Notes under the pieces: generated by a model
The model's database searches: none
Told to the model about the DNA's origin: nothing
The model's input: the letters and a program-made list of their open reading frames with translations, nothing else
Position numbers and translations under genes: made by a program
Shown: positions 46,111 to 58,700 of the stretch, piece by piece
Layout: each line of letters opens with the position of its first letter
Position numbering within the stretch: the first letter of the stretch is position 1
Assembly: GCA_036925085.1 (NCBI GenBank)
Contig: JAUPFP010000020.1
Location: forward strand, 2,120,001 to 2,184,000
Reading direction: 5' to 3'
DNA length: 64,000 nt
DNA from: Brachycybe producta
Lineage: Eukaryota; Arthropoda; Diplopoda; Playtdesmida; Andrognathidae

Positions 46111-46849
46111 TGGCTAATCCTGCCAGCTGCAGAGTGAATTGGTAATGATGGGCGCATCCTGCGGATTCTTGTGATAGCCCCGGTGATCAGGCAGGGCATC
46201 AGTGGTTTCGTTGGCAGTGGCCATGATGGGTAACAAGGCGTGTATGGTGCATATATGGGGTGATGAATGTGTCCGGCGAAGTCCCAGTTGTTGTGTGCAG
46301 CTCCGAGGGTTCTTGAGTACACTGAGCAATGCTTGTCGGTTCTGGATTGTTGTCCAGTATGATGTGGCTCATTCAACACGTGGTCGTAGTACCGTCGTGG
46401 ATTTGTAGGTTGGTGTATGTCAGTGTGCATCAGTAAATCGCGTTTTTTTGTCAGTAACCGACACCCTCAGACTTATACACCGATCAACAATGGTTTACCT
46501 ATGCTTAATATGTATGATGGCGTTGTTTTACAGTCCAGTGGCGTTGTGTTGGTTGTAATGTACTCAGTTGGGTGTGTGTTGCTTGATGGTTTCCAACTGG
46601 TGCAGAGTATTGTGAATTCTTTATTGAGTTTGTGTCAGTTCAGAAGGATCTCCCTCTACACGTGGTATGTCGACTTTGTTTTATATATACGATTATTTCA
46701 AATTTTAAAAAAAATTTATTACATTACACACCCGTCCTTGCCCCGGTGTGTGGGCGCCCGTGCTTTCTTGAAAGCTACATAATAAACAGATTAATTCCAA
46801 GTCACTGCAAGAGTTAACTTACAGGCAGTTAATTTTGAAAGAGGTACAG
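46111..46849. other. Unassigned spacer
   Basis: GC-richer than its surroundings. Open frames occur on both strands (for example 46430-46074 minus and 46417-46782 plus), but none resembles a known family and they overlap each other. I see no support for a gene. Confidence 0.3.
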
Positions 46850-47090
46850 CACTGTTTTGAGTATCATACTACAGAGTTAGTTAATCTGCTGAAATGATTA
46901 AATGAAATTGCAGAGGTTGTGACAAAACTGCTTTTAGAGTTCGTTTCAGGCCATATGTTTGCAAGGAAGACAGATTTGTGTCTTGACATTTTAAGCTGAT
47001 GATTTGGCTGTAATCCTAAACGAACTTTTTGTAAACTCTGTAGAGCATTATATTTGGGATGGGGTGGCCACTTTAGGAATGTAATTTTTA
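46850..47090 (+). pseudogene. LINE reverse-transcriptase C-terminal fragment
   Basis: The plus-strand frame reads ...VTKLLLEF...LCLDILS, stops, then CKLCRALYLGWGGH. This aligns with VTKMLSELGW...SKLCRALYLGRGDH in the relic at 45328-45780 but in the opposite orientation. It ends where a Helitron 3' part begins. Confidence 0.6.
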
Positions 47091-47100
47091 AAGCGAAGAA

Positions 47101-47131
<31 letters not shown>

Positions 47132-47373
47132 GGGAGAGAGAGAGAAAGAGGGAGAGAGAGAGACAGAGAGAGAGAGAAAGAGAGAGAGAGAGAAAGAGAG
47201 AACGAGGGAGAGAGAGAAAGAGAGAGAGAGAAAAAGAGAGAAATGTGGAGGGGAAAAAGTGGGAGGGGGTGACTGAAACTGAAATGGAAAGAAGTAAAAA
47301 AAGGAAAAATGATGCGCATGCACACAATTGCCTGTAATTTTGCTCTCGTCATTTATGACGGGTTACCCCACTA

Positions 47374-47374
<1 letters not shown>
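47091..47374 (+). mobile_element. Helitron 3' portion with (GA)n expansion
   Basis: The right part matches 21600-21802 (GGAGGGGAAAAAGTGG ... CACAATTGCCTGT), ending with hairpin CGTCATTTATGACG, GGTTACCCCA and CTAG at 47371-47374 before T. Bases 47098-47243 are a GAGAGAAA microsatellite. Antisense Ser/Leu-Phe frames are artefacts. Directly followed by a (TA)n tract (47375-47436). Confidence 0.75.
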
Positions 47375-47443
<69 letters not shown>

Positions 47444-47817
47444 TATAACCCAAGTTACACTTGATTGATTCGCCTTAAATTTTCAACACAAAGAGAGCAT
47501 CTTATATTATAAATTTTCTGCTAGGCAGAAAACAAATTTTTTAAAAAGGTAAAAATTAAAAAGAATTAAAAACTGGAAAATGACCTTTTCATAATTATAG
47601 ACGCACTAATACACTTTTTAATTTTATTACAGTGACAAAATAAAATACTGAACACATCAGTAACATTAAAATTAATAAAGTATACTGAGTTTTATAACTG
47701 AAAACATTTTTTCTACATACTGCAAATTTACAGAAATTCTGCCCGAAGTACATGTAGCTAAAGGGGCACTTTTCAGCTCTACTAATGTATTATTATAATG
47801 GCCGCCGCCATTATATA

Positions 47818-48170
47818 CCCCCATGCTGCTCCACCTGGGGGTTGACAGTGACCCTTGCTGGCCTTCTGTCGTCTGCCGGGCAGCCTATTTTAGCCAGCCT
47901 AGCAGACGACAACAGGAAATTTAGTCGACGAAACTGGGTCGTCACATTCTAGATGAAACTTCAAGGAACAACACGATCAACCAGCTTTTAATGTTTGAAA
48001 GCCCGAGGGGTAGCAGACAGCTAAAAGATCTATTTTAACTGTAAAAGTGCAAGGAAGAACTTGTGAGGAAACGGAAAGAGATTAATTTGTTTCCTTCTTC
48101 CCGAACCAGGATAGAATAAGTGGCATAGCCAACCACTTTTTGGTAAATTCTATCCCCTAAGAAGGTGGTT
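47818..48170. mobile_element. Possible partial LTR or unknown insertion in copy D
   Basis: The sequence from about CCGCCGCCATTATATACCCC to GGTGGTTCGTTACA breaks the Helitron/Tc1 arm. The right end GTTACA followed by ATATTTT resembles the other LTR junctions here. The left boundary is not clean because host sequence is missing, so this is a weak call. Confidence 0.3.
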
Positions 48171-49089
48171 CGTTACAATATTTTGGTTTCTTAAATATTC
48201 ATTCTTTAGGTTATTGGAGTAAATAGGTGCATTTTCTTGCTCGAATACTAAGCTAACACTGTCTGATAATAAACATTATTTTTTTGTTTGAAATGAAGGT
48301 AAAGCTACTCATTGCAAGGGGCACTTCTCATATTGTTAGGCTCCCATCACCAAACTTTCTGAGGGGAAAAATTCAATCTTGATGATCTTGACGTATTTTT
48401 TACTTTTCTTCATATTGAAAGGATGTGAGCAAAAAACCACAATATTTTTCTAATCAAAATTTTGGCGGTGGGTCAGCCTAATGATATATGGGAAACATTT
48501 AGTGTCTTTGGAATGAGCAACTTAGTTTTTGAAATGCGTAGCTTAGGATTTATTTCAATCAAAACAAATATCATCGGTTATCAGACAATCTATTGGGAGG
48601 ATATGCACTGCCATAAAAACATTGATTCCACAGCATTTGCTTAGTATTCAGGCAATAAAATGCACCAGTTTGTTCCAGTAACCTAACAAAGAAATGGTTG
48701 CAAAACCTAAATATCACCACTTTCGAACGACCAATGTGTTCCCTCAACTTAATTCGTATTGAACATTTGGTACATCATCGTACATGATGATTAAGCAGAT
48801 TGCCATATTTATAATACATTAGTAGAGCTGCAAAGGGCCATTTTAGTTGCTTCGGGGGTAGAATTTCTGTAAATGTGCTTTAAAATATTGTTTGAGTATG
48901 TAGAAAAAATGTTTTCAGTTATAAAACATCAGGGCAGTTGTATAAAGTGAAAAGTTTAAAGTAAAAGTGAAAAGTTTATTAGTGCGTCTATAATTATGAA
49001 ATGGTCGTTTTCCAGTTTTTAATTTTTTTAATTTTTAGCTTTTTAAAAAAATGTTTTCTGCCTAGCAGAAAATTTATAATATAAGATAT

Positions 49090-49799
49090 TGTGAGCTTTT
49101 GACGTCACTCTATTTTTAGCAACTTGAAGATGTTGTTTTCTACAGCTCATTGCTTCTCTGCATCGCACGGTGCCCGCAGGGAGAAGATTCGAGCTACAGA
49201 AAGAGTCGGATGGAGATCGATTGCGATCATCTTTCTGTGCAGGAGTGTAATCTGTGTAGAAGGATGGTGGCCATTTTTCTTGGTCGACACTGATATGCAT
49301 CTTCCTTTGTTGTTTACCCAAATGAAGATGATGTAGCTGCTCCAGGATATGTATGACTCCTTGCCTTATGGTGTCTCCGGCCTCTGTAGAGAAGTGTTAG
49401 TTTCCAGACATAGAGACAACGCAGTTTCTCATGGTAATGCTTTTATTCATCCTTGCTCAGAAACATGAAGAGTACAAGAATGAATGTTTGGTTAAAGGTG
49501 CGTCCTCGAGCCCATGATGTGATATGAATAAAGATCTACGTAGTACAACAAGTTTGAGCAAGATAAGGATGACGAACAAAGAGGAACATGGTCCTTTTAT
49601 ACCTTTGACCTGTGTACACTAACAAGGTGTAACCAGGTCCAAGTGACCATGGTCCTAAGAGTATCAATCCGCCACTTCAATATGAGTCAGAAGTGTGAGT
49701 CAGAGACAAGGGAGGGACAAGCGGGAGTTGTTTACCCCCCAAGATAAGGGATTTGGTGGGAACGGGAGTTACTGGGTACGGGAGTTACTGAGTGTTACA
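49090..49799. mobile_element. Solo LTR, 710 bp, TSD ATAT
   Basis: Starts TGTGAGCTTTTG and ends GAGTGTTACA. ATAT is duplicated at 49086-49089 and 49800-49803, and the interrupted arm is continuous in other copies (ATAAGAT...TCTCTTTATG). It contains AATAAA near 49529. Terminal bases TGTGA...GTTACA are shared with the intact gypsy LTR at 53659, but the bodies look different. It is the product of LTR-LTR recombination of a related gypsy element. Confidence 0.75.
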
Positions 49800-49929
49800 A
49801 TATTCTCTTTATGTTGAAATTTTCAGGCGAATCAATCAGGTATAACTTGAGTTATAATAAATTTCTGGGGGGTGTCTTTATTTATGAAATGCTATCACAG
49901 TCATTGAAGACAGGCTTTCTTTCTAGTTG

Positions 49930-50695
49930 TCTGATAATGGATGTTATTTGTTTTGCTTGAAATAAATCCTAAGCTATGCATTTCAAAAACTAAACTGCTC
50001 ATTCCAAAGACACTAAATGTCTCCCATATCATTTGGCTGATCCACTGCAAAAATTTTGATTAGAAAAACATTGCGGTTTTTTCCTCTTCTAAAAAGAAAA
50101 AAAATATGTCAAGATCGTCAAGATTGAATTTTTCCCCTCAGAAAGTTTGGTGGTGGGAGCCTAACAATATGAGAAGTGCCCCTTGCAATGAGTAATTTTA
50201 CCTTTCATTTCAACCCAAAAAATATTGTTTATTATCAGACAATGTTAGTGTTTACTAACCGACCAAAGTCAATTCTGTAGTGTTAGCTTAGTATTCGAGC
50301 AAGAAAATGCACCTGTTCACTCCAGTACTAACCTAAAGAATGAATGGTTATGAATAAAAAATATCACCACTCTCAAATGGCTGGCGTGCCCCCCAGGATT
50401 TAAATCCTACAGAGAACTTTAGGACATCATTGTATGTAATAATTAAGCAGAATGCCATGATTATACTACAATAATAGAGCTGAAAAGTGCTATTTTAGCT
50501 GATTTGGGGCAAAAATTTTGTAAATTTGCTTATAATTATTGTTAAAGTATGTAGAAATCAATGTTTTAATTTATAAAACATCAGGGCAGTCATATTCTTT
50601 ATTAATTTTAATGTTACTGTTGTGTTCAGTATGTTATTTTGTCACAATAATTAATAAAAATGAAAAATTCATTTGCTCGTTAATAATTATGTGTT
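49930..50695 (+). mobile_element. Tc1-like fragment with inverted core (copy E)
   Basis: Bases 49930-50230 are an inverted copy of the Tc1-like core at 48245-48560 (words AAGTGCCCCTTGCAATGAGT, CAATATGAGAAG, TTTTTCCCCTCAGAAAG). From about 50225 the right-hand side reads in the usual orientation (NPxEN-like block near 50400, arm to 50695). No Helitron 3' end. Confidence 0.6.
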
Positions 50696-51886
50696 AATTC
50701 TCCTTGAGTGACCAAAGGCTTTATTATAAGGAGTAACTGTTTTTAACTTTAGGTTCGGTATTCGGCCAATGAAGACCATTTAAGACATACAGTGATTTCA
50801 CAAATTAATAATATGAGAAATGTTTTAATGAATCATGTTATGAATATAATAATAATACGAAATTTAAAAAGTTCTAATGCATAATAAAAAAAGTGTCCAT
50901 AAAAATAATACAAAAAATAATGAAAAAAGAAAATAAGAAAAAAACCAGATTACACATCTTACATCAAGATGTCCATGTTGGAGTTAATATGCCTTTCAAT
51001 TGCAAATGCTTCTCTAAGTACCTTCCAACACAACTGAACACAGTGGTTGCAGGGTTAGATTGTGTTACAGATCAGTGTAACTGTAAACAAACACATAGGC
51101 TTATATCCTAGGTTTGTTCATTGTTACAGCCACTGAAAGCAGCACAACTAAACACAGTGGTATTCCACGGTTTGGTTAGTGTAGGAATGACCAGATGACA
51201 TCAACAATCTTAGGCATACCAACCTAGCAGAATTTCATTGGTTTCCTTTAGATGTGATGGCCAAAGCCAAAATCCCAGTGAAAGTTTTTGACGATTCAGC
51301 TTATTTATACTATTTTCACTTTCTTTGAAACCCACTGTTCTACTGCTGATTGGCTTATTTTGTTGGTGTGAGCTGAATATTAAGGATTTCAAAAATAACA
51401 AAAATGTATTTTTGATATACAGTCCTATTTTTTATAACCAGGACAAGTGAAACAAGTTGGGTGTTTTTTTAATGAATTTTATGAGAGGGCGACTTTTTAT
51501 TTAGTTTTCTTTAATGTGTAAAGTCCCATTTTTGATGTGTGTCTGGCTATTTAAGTCAGACATACATCTATCTTCATTCCACTGTCCTGCTATGTTTGTA
51601 GGGGATTAAAAAGGGAGGGACTTCTTTATTATGTAAGCCTAACAACAAAACTACAAAAAATACAAAAAACTCAAAGCCCACCACCACGTCTTGAAAAAAC
51701 TTGAAAAAGTTTTTATACATAAAAAACAACATACTTTTTATCCATCACCCTTTTAAATGCTAAATTGCTTTAATGTAAAGTATTTGTGTCCTCTATTTAT
51801 ATGTTAAATTCCTATTTCATAATTGAAAAGACCTACAATTTCAATAATAAACCCTATCAAATATTATATTAGTAATAGCAATATTA
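50696..51886. other. Spacer, nothing recognised
   Basis: AT-rich sequence with small open frames only. A CAGTGGTTG/CAGTGGTATTCC-like duplicated phrase near 51040-51180 was noted. No conserved coding block, terminus or satellite. Confidence 0.35.
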
Positions 51887-53658
51887 TCTAATATCATACT
51901 TTGCTAAAGGCTGACTCCCTGCCTCCCTCCCTCTCCCTTCCTTTGTGCACGAATGTTCTCAGAAACTACACACTCTAAAATTGTGAAAATTAACCAGTAT
52001 ACACATCTTTAGATGGGCTTCTTTGTAGGCTACATTAGAATTTTCAATTTTGTTCCATTTACCTGATTTTTGTGAAAAACCATCAAATTTCACCAAAACC
52101 CTTGAACACATGAAGTTGGCAGCTAGGAAAGCTTGCATGATTGCATCATACTTTTGTTCCATGAATAAATTAACCCACGTGGGTTACAGTGAGGTCACCT
52201 TTGATCTCACAATTTACATTGTTAGCAAAATTGGTTATGTCTTTGGCAGAGAAGTGAGAGGTCCTTGGTTCAAGTCCTGGCTGGAGTTTTGTGTATTCAT
52301 TTTCTTTCATTTTGCTCAATTTGAGATATTGTACAGTTTGTTTAATATATATAGACGCACCCCACAAATTTGTTATAACTCGGACTACACTTCATGGATT
52401 TGCCTGACATTTTCAACATAAAGAGAGCCTCTTATATTATAATCTTTCTGCTAGGCAGAAAATTTTTTATTACAAAGGTAAAAATTTAGAGAATTAAAAA
52501 CTGGAAAATGGCCATTTCATAAATATAAACGAACTAATGAACTTTTCACTTATTAATTATTGTGACAAAATGACATGCTGAACACAACAGTAACAATAAG
52601 ATTAATAAAGTACACGACTGTCCTAATGTATTATTATACTTTAAACAATATTTATACGCAAATTTACAGAAACTCTGCCCCGAAGCAGCTAAAATGGCAC
52701 TTTTTACTTCTGCAGTTATAGTATAATAATGGCAATCTGCTTAATCATTACGTACGTTGATGTCCCAAAAGGTCTCTGTAAGATTTATGTCTGGGGAAAC
52801 ACCGGCCATTTGAGAGTGGTGATATTTTCGTTTTGTAACCATTCATTTTTTAGGTTTCCAGAGCTCTGGTAACCTAAGAAATGAATGGTCAGTTTGTAAA
52901 CACTGTCTTTGGTCAGTTAGTAAACACTCTCTAATAATATTATTTTTTTGGTTGAAATGAAGGCAAAGCTACTCATTGCAAGGGGCACTAAACACTTTGC
53001 ATGTTGTTAGGCTCCCACCACCAAAGTTTCTGAAGGGAAAAAAATTCAATCATGACGATCTTGACAGTTTTTCTTTTTTTCTTCATATTGGAACGATGAT
53101 AGAAAAAACCACAATATTATTCTAAACAAAATTTTGGCAGTAAGTGAGTCTAATGATAAGGGAAACATTTAGTGGATTCCGAACAAGCAGCTTAAGTTTT
53201 TTGAAATGCATACCTTAGGATTTATTTCAAACAAAACAAATACCATTGATCATCACACAATGTTAGGAGGGTATGTACTGCCATAAAACATCGACTCCCT
53301 AGCATTAGCTTATTATTCCAGCAAGAAAGTGCACCAGTTTGCTCCAGTAACCTAACGAAGGAATGGTTACGAAACCAAAATATCACCACTTTCAAATAGT
53401 CGACGTGTTCCCCAACTTAAATCCTATCGAGAACATTTGGGACATCGTCATACAGGATTATTAAGCAGACTGCTATGATTATAATACATTAGCAGAGCTG
53501 AAAAGTGCCATTTTTAGCAGTTTAGTTGCTTCAGGGTAAAATTTCTGTAAATTTTCTTAAAAAATATTGATTAAAGTATATAGAAAAGAAAGTTTTAAGT
53601 TATAAAACATCAGGACAGTCATATACTTTATTAATTTTAATGTTACCATTGTGTTCAG

Positions 53659-54217
53659 TGTGACACCCTGTATTTCGCCGTTTTGTCCCTCCCCTAGCCT
53701 GGGGGTCTCTGGGGACGTAGGGGACGGATTTCCGCCCTTTCCTTCCCTCTTGGAGACCCCAAAGCTGCAAGACACATTCAGATTCCGGTATCGGCGGATG
53801 GATACCCGTCGATGCACGGTCCCCAGGGCATGTGTACCCCTAAAAAGGCGTACACCGGCTCTGGGTATAAAAGACCGTGTTTCGATAGATTCTGGGTCCA
53901 TTCTTTGATATCGAAACATGAAATAATTCATCAATGGTCCAGTGGCGAAAGCACGCCACAGTAACTCTTTCTCTGTTGTTCATGTGTTAATGGTTGGTCA
54001 TGAATAAATAAGTATCGACGAACCTATCATCCGTCTCGCCTGTCTAATGATTCTTTTCAGCTACAGTGACGAAATCAAGAAATATCTACGAGAACGACCC
54101 CAGCACCAGTAGGACTCAGGTTGTATAACACAAACGATCTCTTAACAACAAGCGGTACCCGCTCGAGTTAAGAGATTCTACAACTGAGCCCCGTAACAAA
54201 AGCTCGACATTGTTACA
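53659..54217 (+). repeat. 5' LTR of the gypsy element
   Basis: TGTGACACC...TTGTTACA, 559 bp. It contains a TATA box TATAAAAG at 53866-53873 and AATAAA at 54003-54008, suggesting U3, R and U5 in that order. An ATCTCTTAAC...GTTAAGAGAT stem enclosing AGCGGTACCCGCT lies at about 54134-54175. Confidence 0.95.
53866..53873 (+). promoter_or_regulatory. TATA box in 5' LTR (TATAAAAG)
   Basis: Consensus TATA element about 200 bases into the LTR, likely positioning the start of the genomic RNA. The identical copy in the 3' LTR is at 63262-63269. Confidence 0.7.
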
Positions 54218-54219
54218 TT

Positions 54220-54239
54220 TGGTGGAGGTGCGGGGTACC
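54220..54239 (+). other. Candidate primer-binding site
   Basis: TGGTGGAGGTGCGGGGTACC begins two bases after the LTR. It would pair with a tRNA 3' end reading ...CACCTCCACCA. The tRNA is not identified. Confidence 0.5.
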
Positions 54240-55747
54240 TCAAAGATATTTCTTCGCTGCTGTGAAGAAGAGAAACGTCCGTCCGTCCAAAAGTAAACAC
54301 GCCAATTGCCACGTGTTTTCTTCGTCCGTCCTTTTTGTTTTTCGTTACTTGTGGGAACCACGTGTACGAATTGTTGGGGCCATCCTACTAACCTAGGGCT
54401 CACAAGGGAACAACAATTCCGTCCACGTGCTTCTTTGTCTTCGTTCAAGAGACTCGTAATTATCAGACTGTTCGTCAGCCTCCTTTGGCAGAGGGAAAAC
54501 TCCGGGACTGCAGCCTGTGAACTACGAATCTCCGTCTTCTGTGTTTTTTTTCGTACCTTTTTGTGTATTCCACCACCTCCTGGATCTTTTCCTTTCGTTA
54601 CCACGTGGCCCACCTCATTGAGACACCACCATCAACGGAAGGGAGACAACCAAGAACTTTAGAGCCATCATCATCATTTCTTTGTGCACTGTTCATCAAA
54701 ATAAAGTCGGTAACCGACCCATTCCTTTCTTCTTCTGCCATCTCAGCTACTAAAGAGGAGTCTTTGTTCCTCTTTACGTACTATTAGCCACGTGGGGTGT
54801 ATACAAATACATCACTCCGGTAGCTCCGACTGCTCCAAGAAAAGAGGGAGTGGACTTACAAGACTTTATTTCGATTTCGTCACTTCATCATCCTTTTTGT
54901 GCCCAAATAAAGTCGGTAGCCGACAATCTGTTCTCCTTTCTCGAAATCTACACTGCTGGAAAGTGAATCTCTCTTCATTGTGCTATTAGTCACGTGGAGT
55001 GTATCTAATTCACTGCTCCGGTAGCTCCGATTACTCTGAGAGAAGAGGAAACATCGATTTGTAACTTTATTTCCGGTACATTTTCGTTTTCTTGTGTTCT
55101 TCTCAATTGTGCTTCTTCTTGTGCTACAAAAATAAAGTCGGTGACCGACCTCCTGTGTTCTTCTTATCAATCTACACTGCTGAAGACTGAATCTCTCTCC
55201 ATTGTGCTATTAGTCACGTGGAGTGTATTTAATTCATCACTCCAACAGCTCCGATTGCTCCGAGCAAAGAGGACAGCCGGTAAAAACTTTATTTTTTTTG
55301 TACATCTTTCGTTCTTTCTTCGAAAAACTTCTCATCCACGTGGTCAAATACCATTTACCACGTGGTTTTAGAGGTTATTCACCTCCTTTTTCTGGGCTTC
55401 ATTTATTTAAAGTCGGTCTCCAACCAATTTTCTCTTCACTCCGATCACTCCGTGTGCTCCGAAAAGAGAAAAATAACCGGTTACTACTTTTATTCATCCT
55501 ACAAGCCTCTTCTACCCACGTGGTCTTCTTTTCCATCATCCCACGTGGTGTTTCAAGAGGTTATTAACCCTAGAGACTAGATCGGTAGCCGATCAACAAC
55601 ATAAATAAAGACTGTTTCTGCAATCCTACACTGGAATCAGATCTGGACACGAACTCTATCGCACAATCAGTACGATATCATCCCAGATCTGTTCCCCATC
55701 GTTTAGGACTACGAAAAACACACCCACTACCTGGACCATCGACAACA
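54240..55747 (+). other. Long repeated 5' leader of the gypsy element
   Basis: About 1.5 kb between primer site and gag start, built of diverged repeats of roughly 200-270 bases. AAATAAAGTCGGTNNCCGAC occurs at 54698, 54905 and 55130, with weaker versions near 55408 and 55580. A second block (TAGTCACGTGGAGTGTAT, then CACTCCGGTAGCTCCGA) follows at 54786, 54987 and 55211. Eleven CACGTG hexamers lie between 54310 and 55547. Short open frames occur but none is conserved between repeats. It could act as enhancer or insulator, packaging signal or translation-control RNA; none is shown. Confidence 0.8.
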
Positions 55748-58700
55748 ATGGCCCAAGCATCCAACCCACAGCTAACACTCAACGGTGGAGAGGGTTCTAA
55801 CAACCCTCCTCTCAACCCAGATCCTACTCAACCCTCGCAACCTTCTCAAACTTCTCGTTCTTCGCAAACTTCGACGCAGACGCTGCTACCTAGACAAGGC
55901 CATCGCATCCTCTCAGGAAGTGATACATCGGACGTGTCCAACGGCAGCCAGGGTGATCATCGCCCAAAGCGGAAGAAGACCAAGACACCAAAGTCACCCC
56001 AACCAAACCTCTCGCAGCCAGAAAACATGGATCTCTCTGAAATCATCAGGCTTTTGTCCGCCCTGGGAACCCAGCTGACCACTCAGCTGTCTACCAGTCG
56101 CTCTAAGCCAGGATCATCACGGAGTAGACACCCATCTACACCTCGAGAGACCGAACCTCAACGATACTCGAACCCAGAGCCACGAATAGACCACCACCGA
56201 CCAAGCACAAGTTCCTACGAACCACTGCCTGCAAGGAGGACCTATCCAATGACTCCGGGACCTCCGAGGACATCGACAGCTCACCAACCCTACCCTGAGG
56301 CTCGACACCGGGAAGCGGATCGACCGCGTCCCCGACCAATCGAGCCTAGATATTATGACTACACCTCAAGCGGGTCGGACAACGGCGGTGACCGCCCGAG
56401 TCCGCCTCTCGACGACTATGACCGAAACTCCATTTATGCTCCGCAATTTCCTCCTCGAGAGCGCCGCCACAGGGACCAAGGGCCAAACCCCAATGCCATA
56501 GGGCGAGGCCAGGTCCTGGATGGTGTCTATAGGGCACCACCCAGAGTACTTACTGTGGAGGAGCTCAATAAGAAGTATGGAAGCCGCCACCCTGCCGACT
56601 CCGTTAAAAAGTTCGATGGGTTAGGCTCCTTCCGTGCCTTCTTGGAAGAGTTCGAAGAAGTTGCCAATCTGCATCGATGGGATGACCACCACAAGGAGGA
56701 CTTCGTAACTACCTGCTTCACCGGATCAGCTCGCTCGTGGCTCAGCAAGCTTCGCTATCGCCACCCTGACTTGACCTGGTCTGAACTCAGGAAGAGGATG
56801 ACCTCCGCTTTCGGCAAACCAAACGAACGAACTCTACTGGAAAAACGCTACTGGGAACTACGCCAAAAGGAAGGAGAGAGCACTCAGGCCTTCATTTGGA
56901 AATTCGCCGAATTAGGGGACAAAATTTACCCTGAACTGTCCGACGAACTCCGAATCAACCAGCTCCGACGCTCGCTCCATCCGACGATCCAAGACGCAGT
57001 GGACTCCGCCCCAACACATTCATTCAGCTCCTTCAAAGAAGCTGTACTAAGAATGGAAGCGATCCTCTACTCCAAGGATAAGTGGCCCCTAGCTCCGGAA
57101 GCAGTAGATGGCCTTCCAGAGAGTAAGTCAACTAAACCCGATGGGGAGCAACGTGCGGTGACCGCACCAGCTCCTCGAGACAACCGACCTAGACAACCGA
57201 ATGCGAGAAGATCCTACACTGCCCCACAACCTAAATCAGGGGGTCCACAAGCTCCAATAAGCTCGGCCCCTGGCCCTCGCCGCGATGCGCCGGTAACGAC
57301 CATCGACAAGAGCAAGGCCACCTGTTATCAATGTGGACAACTAGGACACTTCTCCCGCGAATGCAAGCAACCAAAAAGGAATTTGGAAGTGAAACAGTAT
57401 GGAGGAATCGTTGAACACCCAGGGGAGGACCTGGCTGAGACTGATATTATCAGCGAGGATGGTATCGAATATGCCCTCATCAGTTTGGGAGGACAACTTC
57501 GTAAAATCGCCCTCGAAGCTCCGCCACCAACTCCTGTTGTAGAAGACATCATCGACGATTCCGAAGACTACTTACCCATCGCAGTCATCAGCCCATCCGC
57601 TCATCCCAAGCTGGAACCCTGGACTACCATAGACCTGGGCCTCTGGAATGAGATAATGGAAGCTTTCGACTCCGCCAATTCCAATTTCGGTTGCCGAGAA
57701 GACAGGACAGTTATGATCATCACACCTGGAGGCAAAGCTCCCAAAAAGGGGCGAGCCTGTTGCCGAACCATGATGCAGGATCTGTATCAGAAACTAGCAG
57801 CCAGCTGTGATGTGAAAGAACTTGGGGCCCACGACGCTAGTCTCAACAGCCCCCGGATATTGGTCTCCATCAATGGCCGAGAAATCCGGATGCTGGTAGA
57901 TACAGGAGCCCATAGCAGTGTCCTCTCCGAATGCATCGCGAACGAACATGACCTCAGAATCGAACCCATGCCAAGAGCTCCAATGATTGAAGGAGTAGGA
58001 GGTGCCACCATCAACATAGTGGGCCAAGTCAATGCTACAGTGGAAGTTGGTGCAAAACGTGCCCAAGGACCACTGTATGTCATCAAAGGACACCGAGAAG
58101 CCATCTTAGGTCGTGACCTAGGAAAAGCTCTTCACCTCAGTGTCTCCATGACCACAGACAAGGTCTATTGTGAGGATGACCTCTTCAACTCCGTTCTCCG
58201 TCGCCAATGTGTGGAAGCCTATGTGGGAAGTGCCCTTCAGGAACAACCACCGTCTGACAACGGCAGCAATCTATTGGAACTTAAGTGTACACAGCGGATC
58301 GAGCAACACCTAGTAGTGTTGAGCCACACCCGACTTAATGGAGGAGGAATCGCCCTAGTGGAGGTTAAAGCCTCAAAGATTTTGAAAGAAAGTGACTTCT
58401 TCGTCATCGTACCGGATGAAAAACTCAAGGCCGACCGAGGAATTTTCGTGGCACCTGGTCTTATGCAAGGCCAGAACGAAGCCACCTTCAAAATCGAGGT
58501 CTTCAACACCAACAAAACGCCGGCCACCCTCCAGAAAGGCGAAGTATTGGCTCACATGCAGTATGACTATGACTGGGAGATCGTAGCGGACACCGCTACC
58601 ATCCCAGTGCGATCAGTGTCGGTGACCGATCCTGAAGACCTTAAGAAATTTGACGAGAAACTGCAGCTCGGACCCCAACTCCGTATTGGTCAGAGGCGCA

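Larger units (their letters stand above)
47440..49925 (+). mobile_element. Helitron/Tc1-like composite, 5'-truncated, with LTR insertions (copy D)
   Basis: Left Tc1-like arm about 47440-47800, decayed transposase core 48240-48800, right arm 48950-49089 continuing at 49804, and Helitron 3' end CATTGAAGACAGGCTTTC then CTAG at 49922-49925. Interrupted by the solo LTR at 49090-49799 and by unrelated DNA at about 47818-48170. The Helitron 5' block is absent. The core shows the Tc1 region (GGGSA..., frameshifted) near 48465. Confidence 0.65.

Noticed and set aside
47048..47352. Ser/Leu/Phe-rich minus-strand frames and a Glu/Arg plus-strand frame
   Set aside because: Translations of a (GA)n microsatellite inside a Helitron fragment.
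52240..52290. tRNA gene or SINE suggested by GGTTCAAGTCC
   Set aside because: Only a B-box-like word; no matching A box, acceptor stem or cloverleaf, and the other Helitron copy has GGATCAAGTTC.
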